Below, in pieces: positions 13,076 through 25,024 of a stretch of DNA of 64,000 nucleotides (position 1 is its first letter; every line of letters begins with the position of its first letter). This stretch comes from Opitutales bacterium (GTDB taxonomy: Bacteria > Verrucomicrobiota > Verrucomicrobiia > Opitutales > Oceanipulchritudinaceae). The stretch is from positions 45,517-109,516 of the forward strand of contig SLNJ01000016.1 of assembly GCA_007133065.1 (NCBI GenBank), in the 5' to 3' direction. The position numbers were made by a program, and so were the translations under genes. The notes under the pieces were generated by a model. It saw nothing but the letters and a program-made list of their open reading frames with translations, did not search any database and was not told where the DNA came from.

Positions 13076-14053
13076 ATGAGAGACACACTCAACCTCGCTC
13101 GAGTCGGGTTATTCTTCGTTCTCGGAATCGCCCTGATTTACATCACTTACGCCACGCTATCGGATCAGCGCCTTCGCGCGGAGGAAGGTTACGAGGTCCG
13201 GGCGGTCTTCGACAATATCCGTACCGTGACCGTTTCCGCCGAGGTCCGGATGGCCGGGGTTCGAATCGGTACCGTGCAGCGCACCTTACTTCAGGACGGC
13301 AAAGGCGTCGCCGTCCTGACCATCAACGAGAGCATCGAGATCCCCCGGGACTCGACCGCGAAAATCGCGCTCTCGAGCCTGCTGGGCACGCACTATATAA
13401 GCGTCCAATACGGAAACAAAAACGCCGGATACCTTGAGAGTGGCGATAAGATCGCGACGCTGTACACGCCCGACATGGACGACCTTTTCTCCGAACTGGC
13501 CGATGTCGGCGAGAAGGTCGGCCGCGCCGTGGAGCAGTTCTCCGGAGAGGAGTTCTCGGACCTGATGACGCAGCTCAACGCGATGGTAACGGACAACCGC
13601 CACCGGGTGGACAGCATACTCGGCGATATCGACGAAGTCACCACACGTATGAATCGAGGTGAAGGTACCCTCGGCAAACTACTCGCCTCCGAAGAGGCCT
13701 ACGACGCACTGATGGCGACCGTGCACGAAATGCGGCAAGCCGCGGCCGGTGCCAGCGAGACTCTCGCGGACGTGCGAGAGATGGTCACCCACGTGAAAGC
13801 GGGCAAGGGGACGCTTGGGGAACTGATCTACGGCGAAGGCTACGCACGGGAGTTCGAAGCAATCTTCGCCAACATGACCGAGTTCACGGAGAAGCTGAAT
13901 TCCAACGAGGGAACCCTCGGAAAACTGGTCACGGACGACGAACTCTACCGCGATCTGCGCAACCTCATCTCCCAGGCCGAACGCACACTCGGAACCATGG
14001 GCGATTCCGGACCGATTACCGCCGTCGGGGTCGGGGCGCAGGCGCTCTTCTAG
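13076..14053 (+). CDS. mlaD: MCE-domain (MlaD-like) lipid-binding protein
   Basis: A 325-residue protein anchored by one N-terminal membrane helix (VGLFFVLGIALIYITYATL). An MCE domain follows (YEVRAVFDNIRTVTVSAEVRMAGVRIGTV to about residue 120). The C-terminal two thirds is helical and carries three copies of a motif resembling N-x-G-x-GTLGKL: RGEGTLGKLL, AGKGTLGELI and SNEGTLGKLV, each followed by Y-containing segments. Such tails occur in long MCE proteins that form tubes or needles across the periplasm. It completes the mlaE-mlaF-mlaD operon. Its last 38 nt overlap the convergent methyltransferase gene. Confidence 0.92.
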   Translation: MRDTLNLARVGLFFVLGIALIYITYATLSDQRLRAEEGYEVRAVFDNIRTVTVSAEVRMAGVRIGTVQRTLLQDGKGVAVLTINESIEIPRDSTAKIALSSLLGTHYISVQYGNKNAGYLESGDKIATLYTPDMDDLFSELADVGEKVGRAVEQFSGEEFSDLMTQLNAMVTDNRHRVDSILGDIDEVTTRMNRGEGTLGKLLASEEAYDALMATVHEMRQAAAGASETLADVREMVTHVKAGKGTLGELIYGEGYAREFEAIFANMTEFTEKLNSNEGTLGKLVTDDELYRDLRNLISQAERTLGTMGDSGPITAVGVGAQALF

Positions 14054-14876
14054 CCTCCCATGCCAGAATAGCGCGTTTTCGCTCGACGCCCCACCGGTAC
14101 CCGCCGAGAGCGCCGGTTGCACGGATGACGCGGTGACAGGGAATCAGGAACGCGACCGGATTGTCTCCAACCGCGGTTCCTGCGGCCCGCGCGGCGCAGG
14201 GGGAGCCGGCGGCGCGCGCCAGCGTTCCGTAACTGACGGCCGCGCCCGGCGGCACCCGCAACAACGCCCGCCAAACCCGAACCTGGAATGCGGTCCCGCG
14301 CACCAGCGCGCGCAGGTGGCGGTCGCCCGGCAGTCGACCCCCTCCTTCCACTCGGAATATCGATTGAGCCAGCTGCGCTGCCGCCTCGTCATTGCGTTCG
14401 AATTCCACCATGGGCCACTCGTCTCTCAGCGCTGTCACTGCTGCCCGATGCTCTCCCTCTGCAACAAACGAGAGATGGACAATCCCGCGCTCGGACCGGG
14501 CGAGCATACAGGTCCCAAACGGGGTCTGCGCGAACCCAAACCACATAGCGACCCCGCATCCGCCCGACTTCAGCTGTCCGGGCGTAATCGCCTCCAGGGC
14601 GATACATAAATCGTGCAGCCGGGACGGCCCTGACAATCCGGCCTCCAACGCGGCCTCCAACACGCTCGCGCCCCGTCGCAGCATCTCGCGGGCATAGTTG
14701 TGCGTGATCCACTGGAGAAAGTCCTTGGGGGTGATTCCCGCCCACTCCGAGAACAAGCGGTGCAGGTGGTAGCGGCTCACCCCCGCCACGGATGCCAGTT
14801 CATCGAGGTCGGGCTGCGTCTGAAACCGCGTGTCGAGATGCCGGATGACCAATGCGATGCGGTCGTAGTGCGTCAT
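14016..14876 (-). CDS. AraC-type HTH / O6-alkylguanine-DNA methyltransferase fusion (Ada-like)
   Basis: A 286-residue DNA-repair protein. Residues 1-105 form an AraC-type double helix-turn-helix (LDELASVAGVSRYHLHRLFSEWAGITPKDFLQW). Residues 115-275 are the O6-alkylguanine transferase domain, with methyl-acceptor C247 in PVAFLIPCHRV and the following GALGGYRWG. It lacks the N-terminal zinc domain of E. coli Ada, whose cysteine takes methyl groups from phosphotriesters. It therefore repairs O6-methylguanine, but the usual self-activation switch is absent. A proline/arginine-rich tail ends it. Its 3' end overlaps mlaD, which is convergent, by 38 nt. Confidence 0.93.
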   Translation of the reverse strand: MTHYDRIALVIRHLDTRFQTQPDLDELASVAGVSRYHLHRLFSEWAGITPKDFLQWITHNYAREMLRRGASVLEAALEAGLSGPSRLHDLCIALEAITPGQLKSGGCGVAMWFGFAQTPFGTCMLARSERGIVHLSFVAEGEHRAAVTALRDEWPMVEFERNDEAAAQLAQSIFRVEGGGRLPGDRHLRALVRGTAFQVRVWRALLRVPPGAAVSYGTLARAAGSPCAARAAGTAVGDNPVAFLIPCHRVIRATGALGGYRWGVERKRAILAWEARRAPAPRPRRR

Positions 14877-14935
14877 GGCGCCATCCTAGCAGCACATGCG
14901 AGCGCATTCCCACCCGATTCTTGCCACACCGGTGG

Positions 14936-15826
14936 TCACTCGATGTTCTGAACCTGCTCCCGGATGCGTTCGAGTTCGTTCTTGCCGTGGAGCACCCACT
15001 TGCTCGTCTCGACGTTGTTGGCCTTGGATCCGATCGTGTTGAATTCGCGATGGATCTCCTGCACCAGAAACTCGAGCTTGCGTCCGACCGGAGGCGCTCC
15101 CACACCGCCTTCGGAATCCTCACCCAACAACTCGGCGAGCTGTTCGAGGTGGCTGTCAAGCCGGGTCAACTCTTCGCTGATATCACATCGATCAGCGAAT
15201 ATCGCGATCTCCTTGAGCACCCGCTCGTCCTCCAGCTCCAACTCCAGCCCCGCCTGCCTCAGGCGCGCCAAAAGGGTCTCCCGGTAGTGTTCGACCGTCC
15301 CGGCGGAGGTGCTTCGAGTCTGCTGGACCGCGCGGCACAGCTCGCCGTGGCGAGCGAGGAAATCCCTGCGAATCGTCTCGCCCTCACGTCTGCGCATCGT
15401 ATTGAGCGACTCCAGCGCGACGGCGACCGCCTCGTCGGCAACCCCCTGGAGCGGACCCGGATCAACCGGGTTCGTATTGCTGTTCATCGTGGCAAGCTTC
15501 AGGAGTATTTCCAGGTTTGGATTGAAGAGGACATGATGCTTGTGGGCCATCTGTCGCAACCGCTGCAGGGCGGCTTCGACCTGATCATCATCCCATTCGA
15601 TGGACTGAGCCGGATCGACCGGTATGACCTGCACCTGCGCATGGAGCCTCCCCCGGCAGATGCCGGAACGCAGCTTCTCCACGATCGGCCGCTCGAGCGA
15701 CTGCCATTCCCGCGGAATCGAGACTCCGACTTCAAGCGTTCTCCGATTGACGGCCGAGAGTTCCACCAGGACGTCGTATCCCTCCCCCTGGGCCCGCCCG
15801 CTTCCATATCCGGTCATGCTGTTCAT
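14936..15826 (-). CDS. YicC/YloC-family endoribonuclease
   Basis: A 296-residue protein with both conserved ends of the YicC/YloC family: MNSMTGYGSGRAQ at the start and the C-terminal block SKANNVETSKWVLHGKNELERIREQVQNIE. The central FLVQEIHREFNTIGSKAN is also typical. YicC of E. coli is reported to be an RNA endonuclease. In many genomes the gene precedes gmk, but here it is followed by trpB after a 76-nt gap. Assignment is firm; the RNA targets are unknown. Confidence 0.92.
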   Translation of the reverse strand: MNSMTGYGSGRAQGEGYDVLVELSAVNRRTLEVGVSIPREWQSLERPIVEKLRSGICRGRLHAQVQVIPVDPAQSIEWDDDQVEAALQRLRQMAHKHHVLFNPNLEILLKLATMNSNTNPVDPGPLQGVADEAVAVALESLNTMRRREGETIRRDFLARHGELCRAVQQTRSTSAGTVEHYRETLLARLRQAGLELELEDERVLKEIAIFADRCDISEELTRLDSHLEQLAELLGEDSEGGVGAPPVGRKLEFLVQEIHREFNTIGSKANNVETSKWVLHGKNELERIREQVQNIE

Positions 15827-15902
15827 TTGAGCATCAGCACTTAGACCGGGAACGGGCCGATAACAACCTCAATCCATCGCGCGCTCGCACCTGGAATGGA
15901 TC

Positions 15903-17129
15903 CTACCGGGCCGACTCCAGAACCTGGGCGACTTCCTGGACGTCCTTGTCTCCGCGTCCGCTCAGGTTGATGAGCAGAACCTCGTCGCGCCCCATCTCCG
16001 GAGCACGGTCCATCGCGTAGGCGATGGCATGGGTCGATTCGAGGGCGGGGATGATTCCCTCGGTACGGCAGAGCAACTGAAATGCCTCCATCACGCGGTC
16101 GTCGGTCGCGTAGGCGTACTCGATTCGTCCGCGGTCCCGGTAGTAGGCGTGCTCAGGACCCACCGCAGCGTAGTCAAGCCCGGCGCTGACGGAATGCGTC
16201 AGATCGATCTGCCCGTCCTCGTTCTGCAGGATGAACGTCTTGCACCCCTGGAGAACGCCGACCCGCCCGCCGGCAAAACGCGCCGCGTGATCGCCGGGTG
16301 TCATTCCCCGCCCCCCGGCTTCGACACCGACAAGACGGACTCCGGGGTCATCGAGAAAAGCGAAGAAGAGTCCGATCGAATTGCTTCCCCCGCCAACACA
16401 TGCGGTGATCTCGTCGGGGAGCCGGCCCTCCAATTCCAAAATCTGGGCGCGCGCCTCATTCCCGATCACACTCTGGAACTCGCGCACCATCATCGGATAC
16501 GGGTGAGCGCCGTAAACGGTCCCGAGGACGTAGTGTGTATCGCGGACATGGGTCACCCAATCGCGCATTGCCTCGTTGATGGCTTCCTTCAACGTCTTTT
16601 GCCCGGCCTCCACCCCGCGAACCTCGGCACCGCACAGGCGCATGCGAAAGACATTGAGCGCCTGCCGGCGCATGTCCTCCGCCCCCATATAAATCACGCA
16701 CTCCAGTCCGAAGCGCGCGCACGCAGCCGCCGTCGCGGTCCCGTGCTGGCCCGCCCCCGTCTCCGCAATCACACGTTTTTTGCCCATTCGCCGTGCGAGG
16801 AGAACCTGGCCGAGGCAGTTGTTGATCTTGTGGGCGCCGGTGTGGAGCAAATCCTCGCGCTTCAGGTAAATCTTCGCACCGCCGAGTTCCGCACTCAAGT
16901 TGCGGGCGTGGTACAAACCGGTCGGTCGCCCCGCAAATTCGCGCAACTCGGTATCGAGTTCGGCCCGAAATTCCGGATCCGCCATCGCCGCGCGATAGGC
17001 GCTCTCCAGTTCATACAAAGCCGACATCAACGTCTCCGGAACGTACATCCCGCCGTACGGTCCGAAGCGCCCGCGTTCGTCCGGCAGATTGAATCGCGGC
17101 GCACGGCGGCTTGCATGTGAGGGAATCAT
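15903..17129 (-). CDS. trpB: Tryptophan synthase beta subunit
   Basis: The 408-residue PLP enzyme that condenses indole with serine to make tryptophan. It starts with the usual [17 protein letters not shown], carries the PLP lysine K101 in [13 protein letters not shown], and has the phosphate-binding GGGSNSIG and the [13 protein letters not shown] region. It is the standard TrpB1 type rather than TrpB2. The alpha subunit gene trpA is not adjacent, nor are other trp genes, so the pathway is scattered in this genome. The stop of the upstream RsbU-like gene lies 6 nt before its start, so these unrelated genes may be cotranscribed. Confidence 0.97.
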   Translation of the reverse strand: MIPSHASRRAPRFNLPDERGRFGPYGGMYVPETLMSALYELESAYRAAMADPEFRAELDTELREFAGRPTGLYHARNLSAELGGAKIYLKREDLLHTGAHKINNCLGQVLLARRMGKKRVIAETGAGQHGTATAAACARFGLECVIYMGAEDMRRQALNVFRMRLCGAEVRGVEAGQKTLKEAINEAMRDWVTHVRDTHYVLGTVYGAHPYPMMVREFQSVIGNEARAQILELEGRLPDEITACVGGGSNSIGLFFAFLDDPGVRLVGVEAGGRGMTPGDHAARFAGGRVGVLQGCKTFILQNEDGQIDLTHSVSAGLDYAAVGPEHAYYRDRGRIEYAYATDDRVMEAFQLLCRTEGIIPALESTHAIAYAMDRAPEMGRDEVLLINLSGRGDKDVQEVAQVLESAR

Positions 17130-17135
17130 CTCGCA

Positions 17136-18584
17136 CTAAGAGCTGCCCAAATTCCTGACCGAGACAAGCGTAATATCGTCGGCCTGTTTCTCCTTGCCCG
17201 CGAACCGGTGCATGGTCTCGAGAATGCCCGCGTTCAAGTCGGAGGCGCTGCGGTTTCGCAGCAGCTTGATCGCGTCGGCGAGACGGCTGCTCGAAAACTC
17301 GGTCCCCTCCTGATTCGCCGATTCAGTGATCCCGTCGGTATACAGGCAGAACAGGTCGCCCGGTCCAAATGGAATACGCTTGTCCTCAATCACTTCTGAG
17401 AAAAGCTGCGTCGGCACCATTCCAAGCGCCATGCCTTCCGAACCGGGCATTGTTGCGCGCATCATCCCGCTCTCTGAATTCGCGGAAAACAGGATCGGCA
17501 GCTCGTGTCCGGCACGGGCCATGAGTATTTCGCCGCGCACAGGATCGATGATGGCGTAGATCATGGTGATGAACATGTCGAGGCGCATCTCCTCGTTCAT
17601 CACGGTGTTCATCTCCGACAGCACCTTGGCGGGTGAGCGGAAATCCTGAGCCAGGTGGCGCAGGTTCGACTGGCAGATCGCCATCAGGATCGATGCGGGA
17701 ATTCCCTTCCCGGAGACATCCGCAATCGCGACGCCGAGGCGACCATCATCAAGTTGGAAGAGATCATACAGGTCGCCGCCGACCTTCTGAGCTGGAAGGT
17801 AACGCGCGTCGAGATCGAGACCCGGGGTTGAGGGAAAATCGTGGGGCAGCAGCATCCCCTGGATGCTGCTCGCGAGCGACAGGTCGACATCGAGTTTGTT
17901 TTTCTCGATCTGCATTGCCATCAGATCGAGATTGTGGATCGCCAGTCCCGCCTGCTCCGCAAGCGATTGCGCCAAAGAGAAATCGGTCTCATTGAAGGCA
18001 ACCCCGTCGGCGGAGTTCACGATTGCCAGAACTCCGATCGATGTCTCGCGGAAGTTGATCGGCACCACGATACAGGAGCGCACTTCGAGTGCGGGATCAT
18101 CGTGTTTCACGATTCTCGGATCCTCGCGGGCATCGGAAATCAACATCCCCTTGCCGGTCTTGGCAACGGATCCGACCAACCCCTCGCCCACGTCGAAAAC
18201 CTCCGAGCGAAGAACCTGCTCGATGAACTTCGCGCGGGTCGTGAGCTTCAGCTTGGCGCTGTCCGGAAGGGGACGGTGGGGCGGGAACAATCCTTCCACA
18301 GCAACCCCGCGCAGCTGCTCCTCGGGGGTTCGCTCGAAGACACAGGCGCTGAATGCGCCGGTGCTGAGAATCGCGGAATGGACAACGCGCCGGAACAACT
18401 CCTCGCGTCCCACTCCCTCGCCGATCGCCTCGACCATGTTGTGCATGAATTCGAGGACAATCTGCTTCTCCTGCGCAAGCATCTGCTTATCCTCGTCGAG
18501 CAAGGAGATCTCGCGGCGCATCTGAAAGTAGAAGTACCAGCCGATGCCGCCTCCAACAATGAGGCCCAGGATGAAAAGTGTCAT
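17136..18584 (-). CDS. RsbU/SpoIIE-type PP2C phosphatase with GAF domain
   Basis: A 482-residue membrane-anchored signalling phosphatase. One N-terminal helix (LFILGLIVGGGIGWYFYFQM) is followed by a short coiled linker, a GAF sensor domain (about 50-220, with CIVVPINFRETSIGVLAIVNSADG), and a SpoIIE/PP2C domain (about 265-480). Metal-binding acidic residues are visible in DLYDLFQLDDGRLGVAIADVSGKG and in FCLYTDGITES. Such enzymes dephosphorylate STAS anti-anti-sigma proteins in partner-switching pathways. The STAS gene upstream overlaps it by 4 nt (ATGA), which makes them a likely functional pair. The RsbW-type kinase and its sigma factor are not in the window. Confidence 0.93.
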   Translation of the reverse strand: MTLFILGLIVGGGIGWYFYFQMRREISLLDEDKQMLAQEKQIVLEFMHNMVEAIGEGVGREELFRRVVHSAILSTGAFSACVFERTPEEQLRGVAVEGLFPPHRPLPDSAKLKLTTRAKFIEQVLRSEVFDVGEGLVGSVAKTGKGMLISDAREDPRIVKHDDPALEVRSCIVVPINFRETSIGVLAIVNSADGVAFNETDFSLAQSLAEQAGLAIHNLDLMAMQIEKNKLDVDLSLASSIQGMLLPHDFPSTPGLDLDARYLPAQKVGGDLYDLFQLDDGRLGVAIADVSGKGIPASILMAICQSNLRHLAQDFRSPAKVLSEMNTVMNEEMRLDMFITMIYAIIDPVRGEILMARAGHELPILFSANSESGMMRATMPGSEGMALGMVPTQLFSEVIEDKRIPFGPGDLFCLYTDGITESANQEGTEFSSSRLADAIKLLRNRSASDLNAGILETMHRFAGKEKQADDITLVSVRNLGSS

Positions 18585-19105
18585 TCCTCGTCCAATTGGT
18601 TTTTCAGGTAGGATATGACATCCTGAAATTTGTGAAGGTTCGATTCGTCAGCCTCCACAAGGTTTTCATGCGCTTTGAGAATCATGGATGCGCGCTCCAG
18701 ATCCTTGGATTTCTTCTGCGACTGCTCTGCCAACGACTCCGCCCGATCGGAATCGAAGCTCATAGGAAACGAACCGTTGTCCACGATGCAGAGGCGGTGG
18801 AGTCCGAGGTTGCGCACGAGCTCGAGGTTTCGATTGCCGAGACGGCAGAGCACCAGGGTTCCGGAGGGATCCATCTTGCCCAGTTCGAGGGCCGCCCCCG
18901 CGATAATCCCGAGGAATGTGCTGTCCATGCTGGTGCATCGACTGAAATCCACGACGAACGAACGCTTGTTCCTGGCGAACATATCCTGGAAAAACTGCCT
19001 CACGGGCCCGGAGTTCAGGTAACTCGCCTTGCCGTTGACCTGGATAACAACCGGATCTGTGTAGGCGTTAACGCGAAATCCTGATTCAGAACGATCAGTA
19101 GGCAT
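18581..19105 (-). CDS. STAS-domain anti-sigma factor antagonist-like protein
   Basis: A 174-residue protein. The STAS domain occupies about 12-115, with VVIQVNGKASYLNSGPVRQFF and the phosphorylation-site region FVVDFSRCTSMDSTFLGIIAG, where DST replaces the usual DSSG. The remaining 60 residues form a charged helix rich in E, K and Q (AEQSQKKSKDLERASMILKAHENL), probably a coiled coil, which is unusual for a plain SpoIIAA-type protein. The stop overlaps the start of the downstream phosphatase by 4 nt, so they are translationally coupled. It is likely the phosphatase's substrate. Confidence 0.88.
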   Translation of the reverse strand: MPTDRSESGFRVNAYTDPVVIQVNGKASYLNSGPVRQFFQDMFARNKRSFVVDFSRCTSMDSTFLGIIAGAALELGKMDPSGTLVLCRLGNRNLELVRNLGLHRLCIVDNGSFPMSFDSDRAESLAEQSQKKSKDLERASMILKAHENLVEADESNLHKFQDVISYLKNQLDEE

Positions 19106-19182
19106 GGCAGGCCGGAAGAATCACCACGTTTGGCGCAGCGGCGAGAAGGAACGTGACGTTGCAGGTTGGTTCAACATACGGA

Positions 19183-22038
<2,856 letters not shown>

Positions 22039-22174
22039 TTTCCAAGCATGAACGGAGTTGAATGCATTTTCAAAGCGAAAACCAGGGGGTCTTGGTCCAG
22101 TTATCTCCCAGGCCCCGCCGCGAGCGTTCGGAGGCAGCGCTCGCATCAAAGACGCAACAAAATTGAGATACGGG

Positions 22175-23647
22175 CTAACGCCGCCAGAGCGCCGGCACCA
22201 GCAGCGCCAGCACGACGAACAATTCCAACCGGCCCAGCAACATGAGCACCGAAAGGAACATCAAGGTAGCGTCGCCCAAGTGCGCGAAGTTCTGTACAGC
22301 GCCGACCGACCCGAAGCCGGGCCCGATATTGAACAGAGTGGCGACGACCGCACCGAGGCAGTCGACCATTCCGAACTGCGGTTCGAGGAGCGCCACGATT
22401 GCCGTGCCGGCGCCGATCAGGAGTGTGTTGAGTGCGATGAAGAAGAGCGTCTGCGGAACCATGCCCGGGCTGATCCGGCGCCCGTTTAACCGCAACGCAA
22501 AGACCTGCGCCGGGCGGAACGTCCGGATGATCTCCTGCCGCGCAATCTTCAGGAGCAGGATCAGCCGACCGACCTTGATGCCGCCGGCCGTCGACCCTGC
22601 GCAACCGCCCAGGATCATCAGCATCAGAAGGATCACCCGCGCCAGAGTCGGCCACTGGTCGTAGTTCTCCGTGACGTAACCGGTCGTCGTCATAATCGAG
22701 ATGACTTGGAACGCCGCCCCGCGAATCGCGTCAGCGGCGGCAAGATCGTCCCGTGCGAGCCAGACGCTGAGCGCAACGACTGCGGTGGCGGTACCGAGGA
22801 TGATCAGATACACGCGCCCCTCCTCTTCCTCCCGCACCCGCCCCCACTTCCGGGCGAGGACCAGCGCCATGAGCATGAAGCTGAGGCCACCGAGAGCCAT
22901 GAACACCATGATCCACCATTCGATCGCCGGACTTCCAAACTCGGCTGCGCTGCCGTTGTACGGGCTGAATCCGCCCGTGGCCACCGCCGTGAAAGCATGC
23001 GTGAGAGCGGCGAAGTAATCCCCGGAGAGAATCCACAGCCCGAGAAAGCACACGACGCTGAGTCCGAGGTAGATGCTCCATAGCGTTGCGGCGGTTCCGC
23101 GCGCGTGGGCAAGGTGGCTCTCCTCCTCGCGGGCGCTGGACTCGTGCCGGAACAGCGACCGGCTCCCCACCCCCGATTGCTGCAACAGCGCGACAAAGAG
23201 CACGAGGATGCCCGCCCCGCCCATCCACTGGGTCATCCCGCGCCACAACAACAGATCCCGCGGCACGGCATGGAGGTCCACGATGACCGTGGACCCGGTC
23301 GTCGTGAATCCGGAGACCGACTCAAACCAGGCCGCCGCCGGCCCGAGACCGTGTCCGCCGAGCCAGAACGGGAGCGCCCCGAAGAATCCGGCCGCGATCC
23401 AACCGAGTCCGACGATTGCCACGGCCTCCTTTCGCAGGATCTCGCGCGGCCCGTTCCGCCCCGCGAACCACAAGATCACGGCGCCCGAGAGAGCGGCGAT
23501 CGATCCCCACGTCATCCCGGCCGAGTGGGAGCGCTCCGCAATCCCCGCAAACCCCTCGATCCAGCCGAACACCAGGCAGAGGAACATGCCGGCGGCGATC
23601 AGAAGCACGATCCCACCAAGCGAGCGGCAGACAGCGGCGTAGTTCAT
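22175..23647 (-). CDS. trkH: TrkH-type potassium uptake membrane subunit
   Basis: A 490-residue membrane protein with the four-repeat TrkH/KtrB architecture. Selectivity-filter-like segments with the conserved glycine are visible: [55 protein letters not shown] and [29 protein letters not shown], the family signature, is also present. It moves K+ into the cell together with H+ or Na+, gated by TrkA. Its ATG overlaps the trkA stop by 4 nt, and a K+ channel gene precedes trkA, so the operon is devoted to potassium. Confidence 0.95.
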   Translation of the reverse strand: MNYAAVCRSLGGIVLLIAAGMFLCLVFGWIEGFAGIAERSHSAGMTWGSIAALSGAVILWFAGRNGPREILRKEAVAIVGLGWIAAGFFGALPFWLGGHGLGPAAAWFESVSGFTTTGSTVIVDLHAVPRDLLLWRGMTQWMGGAGILVLFVALLQQSGVGSRSLFRHESSAREEESHLAHARGTAATLWSIYLGLSVVCFLGLWILSGDYFAALTHAFTAVATGGFSPYNGSAAEFGSPAIEWWIMVFMALGGLSFMLMALVLARKWGRVREEEEGRVYLIILGTATAVVALSVWLARDDLAAADAIRGAAFQVISIMTTTGYVTENYDQWPTLARVILLMLMILGGCAGSTAGGIKVGRLILLLKIARQEIIRTFRPAQVFALRLNGRRISPGMVPQTLFFIALNTLLIGAGTAIVALLEPQFGMVDCLGAVVATLFNIGPGFGSVGAVQNFAHLGDATLMFLSVLMLLGRLELFVVLALLVPALWRR

Positions 23648-25008
23648 ACCCCGGGTCCGTGTCTGAGGATTCGGGAGAAGCGATCGAGTGCGGCGTCCTC
23701 GACCAGCGCGTAGACCGTGTCGCCCGCCGAAAACGTATCGCCGGCCGCTGGAACACGGGCGTCCGTCTCATGAATATGAGCGACCAGGACCACGCCGACC
23801 GGCAGTTCGAGCTGGCTCACGGGAACACCGGCCATCGGCGAGTCCGCCCGAACGGCGAAGTGGATCACCTGCGCCCCGCCCTCGAGCCGCACGAGCACAT
23901 GGTAACGCTTGGCGGTCACGAAGCGCATCAGGTCACGGCGAACGGCTTCCCGCGGGCTGACGGCGGCGCGGATCCCAATTATCGTCGCGGCCGTTCCGAT
24001 TGCATCCGCGTAGTCTTCCCGCTGAACAACAGTAAGGCAATCCGGCGCACCCATGTTTCCCGCCTGCAGGCAGGTCATCAGGTTGTCTTCATCGTCCGGC
24101 ATGGCGGCCACGAAGCAATCGCACTCGCCCACCCGCTCCTCGCGCAGTGCCTCGAGCGAGGTCGGATCGGCGTGGATCACCGTGACCCTGGGAAGCAGGT
24201 ACGCCAGTTCTGCCACACGCTCGGCATCCGCTTCAATCACGCGAACATCGAACCCGCACGCCGTCAGCATCTGAGCCAGCGCCAGAGCGATTTCACCGCC
24301 CCCGGCAATGACCACGGAGCGCCGGCCGGGACGGGAATGTCCGGTGCGCAGCCGCCGCACATACTTGTCCATGAGCTCGACTTCGCCGAAGACCGTCAAG
24401 AGATCGCCCTCTTGCAAGGTCTCGTCCGCCGCCGGCACGATGTTCCGTTCCGCACGCCGGATCCATCCGACGCGCACCCGGTCGGGGAACCCGATCTCCC
24501 GCAACGGCTTGCCGCACGCGAGCGAATCGGCGCGCAGGGGGAACTGCTGCAGTTCAATCCGGCCGCGGGCGATCTCTTCGACCACCGGTTGATCGGGATT
24601 GCGTATGTGCTTCGCGAGCTCGACCGCCGCGAGGCGTTCCGAGCTGAACATGAGGTCGAGCCGGAACGCCCGGCGGTAGTCGAACACCGATTCGTCCCGG
24701 AGGACTGCGGCGTGCACGCGTGCGACCGTCCGCCTGGCGCCCATGCGCCGGGCCAAGAGGGCAGCCACAAGGTTCGTGCTGTCATCGCGGGTGACCGCCA
24801 GGAACAGGTCGCAGCCGTCCGCCCCCGCCTCGCGCAGGATGTGGGCAACCGACCCGGAACCGTAAATCACGCGGACGTCCAGGCGATCCTGCTGCGCCCG
24901 CGCCATCGGCTCCGACCGTTCGACCAGGCAGACGTCGTGCCCGCCCGAGGAAAAGTGCCGGGCGAGATAGCAACCCACCTCCCCGGCCCCGACGATGATG
25001 ATCTTCAT
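23644..25008 (-). CDS. trkA: TrkA potassium uptake regulatory subunit
   Basis: A 454-residue cytoplasmic gating subunit made of two tandem RCK units. Each RCK-N has a Rossmann motif: KIIIVGAGEVGCYLARHF at the start and SVVIAGGGEIALALAQML in the middle. Each is followed by a TrkA-C domain, ending near VGWIRRAERNIVPAADETLQEGDLLTVFG and near the C-terminus (FSAGDTVYALV). NAD(H)/ATP binding at these sites controls TrkH. The start is the ATG at 25008; a TTG two codons upstream is less likely. It overlaps trkH by 4 nt and follows the channel gene by 16 nt. Confidence 0.95.
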   Translation of the reverse strand: MKIIIVGAGEVGCYLARHFSSGGHDVCLVERSEPMARAQQDRLDVRVIYGSGSVAHILREAGADGCDLFLAVTRDDSTNLVAALLARRMGARRTVARVHAAVLRDESVFDYRRAFRLDLMFSSERLAAVELAKHIRNPDQPVVEEIARGRIELQQFPLRADSLACGKPLREIGFPDRVRVGWIRRAERNIVPAADETLQEGDLLTVFGEVELMDKYVRRLRTGHSRPGRRSVVIAGGGEIALALAQMLTACGFDVRVIEADAERVAELAYLLPRVTVIHADPTSLEALREERVGECDCFVAAMPDDEDNLMTCLQAGNMGAPDCLTVVQREDYADAIGTAATIIGIRAAVSPREAVRRDLMRFVTAKRYHVLVRLEGGAQVIHFAVRADSPMAGVPVSQLELPVGVVLVAHIHETDARVPAAGDTFSAGDTVYALVEDAALDRFSRILRHGPGV

Positions 25009-25024
25009 GGTCAATGTTGTGCGC

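Noticed and set aside
11848..13092. A 414-codon minus-strand open frame across mlaE and mlaF
   Set aside because: It covers two well supported genes on the other strand and shows no motif of its own.
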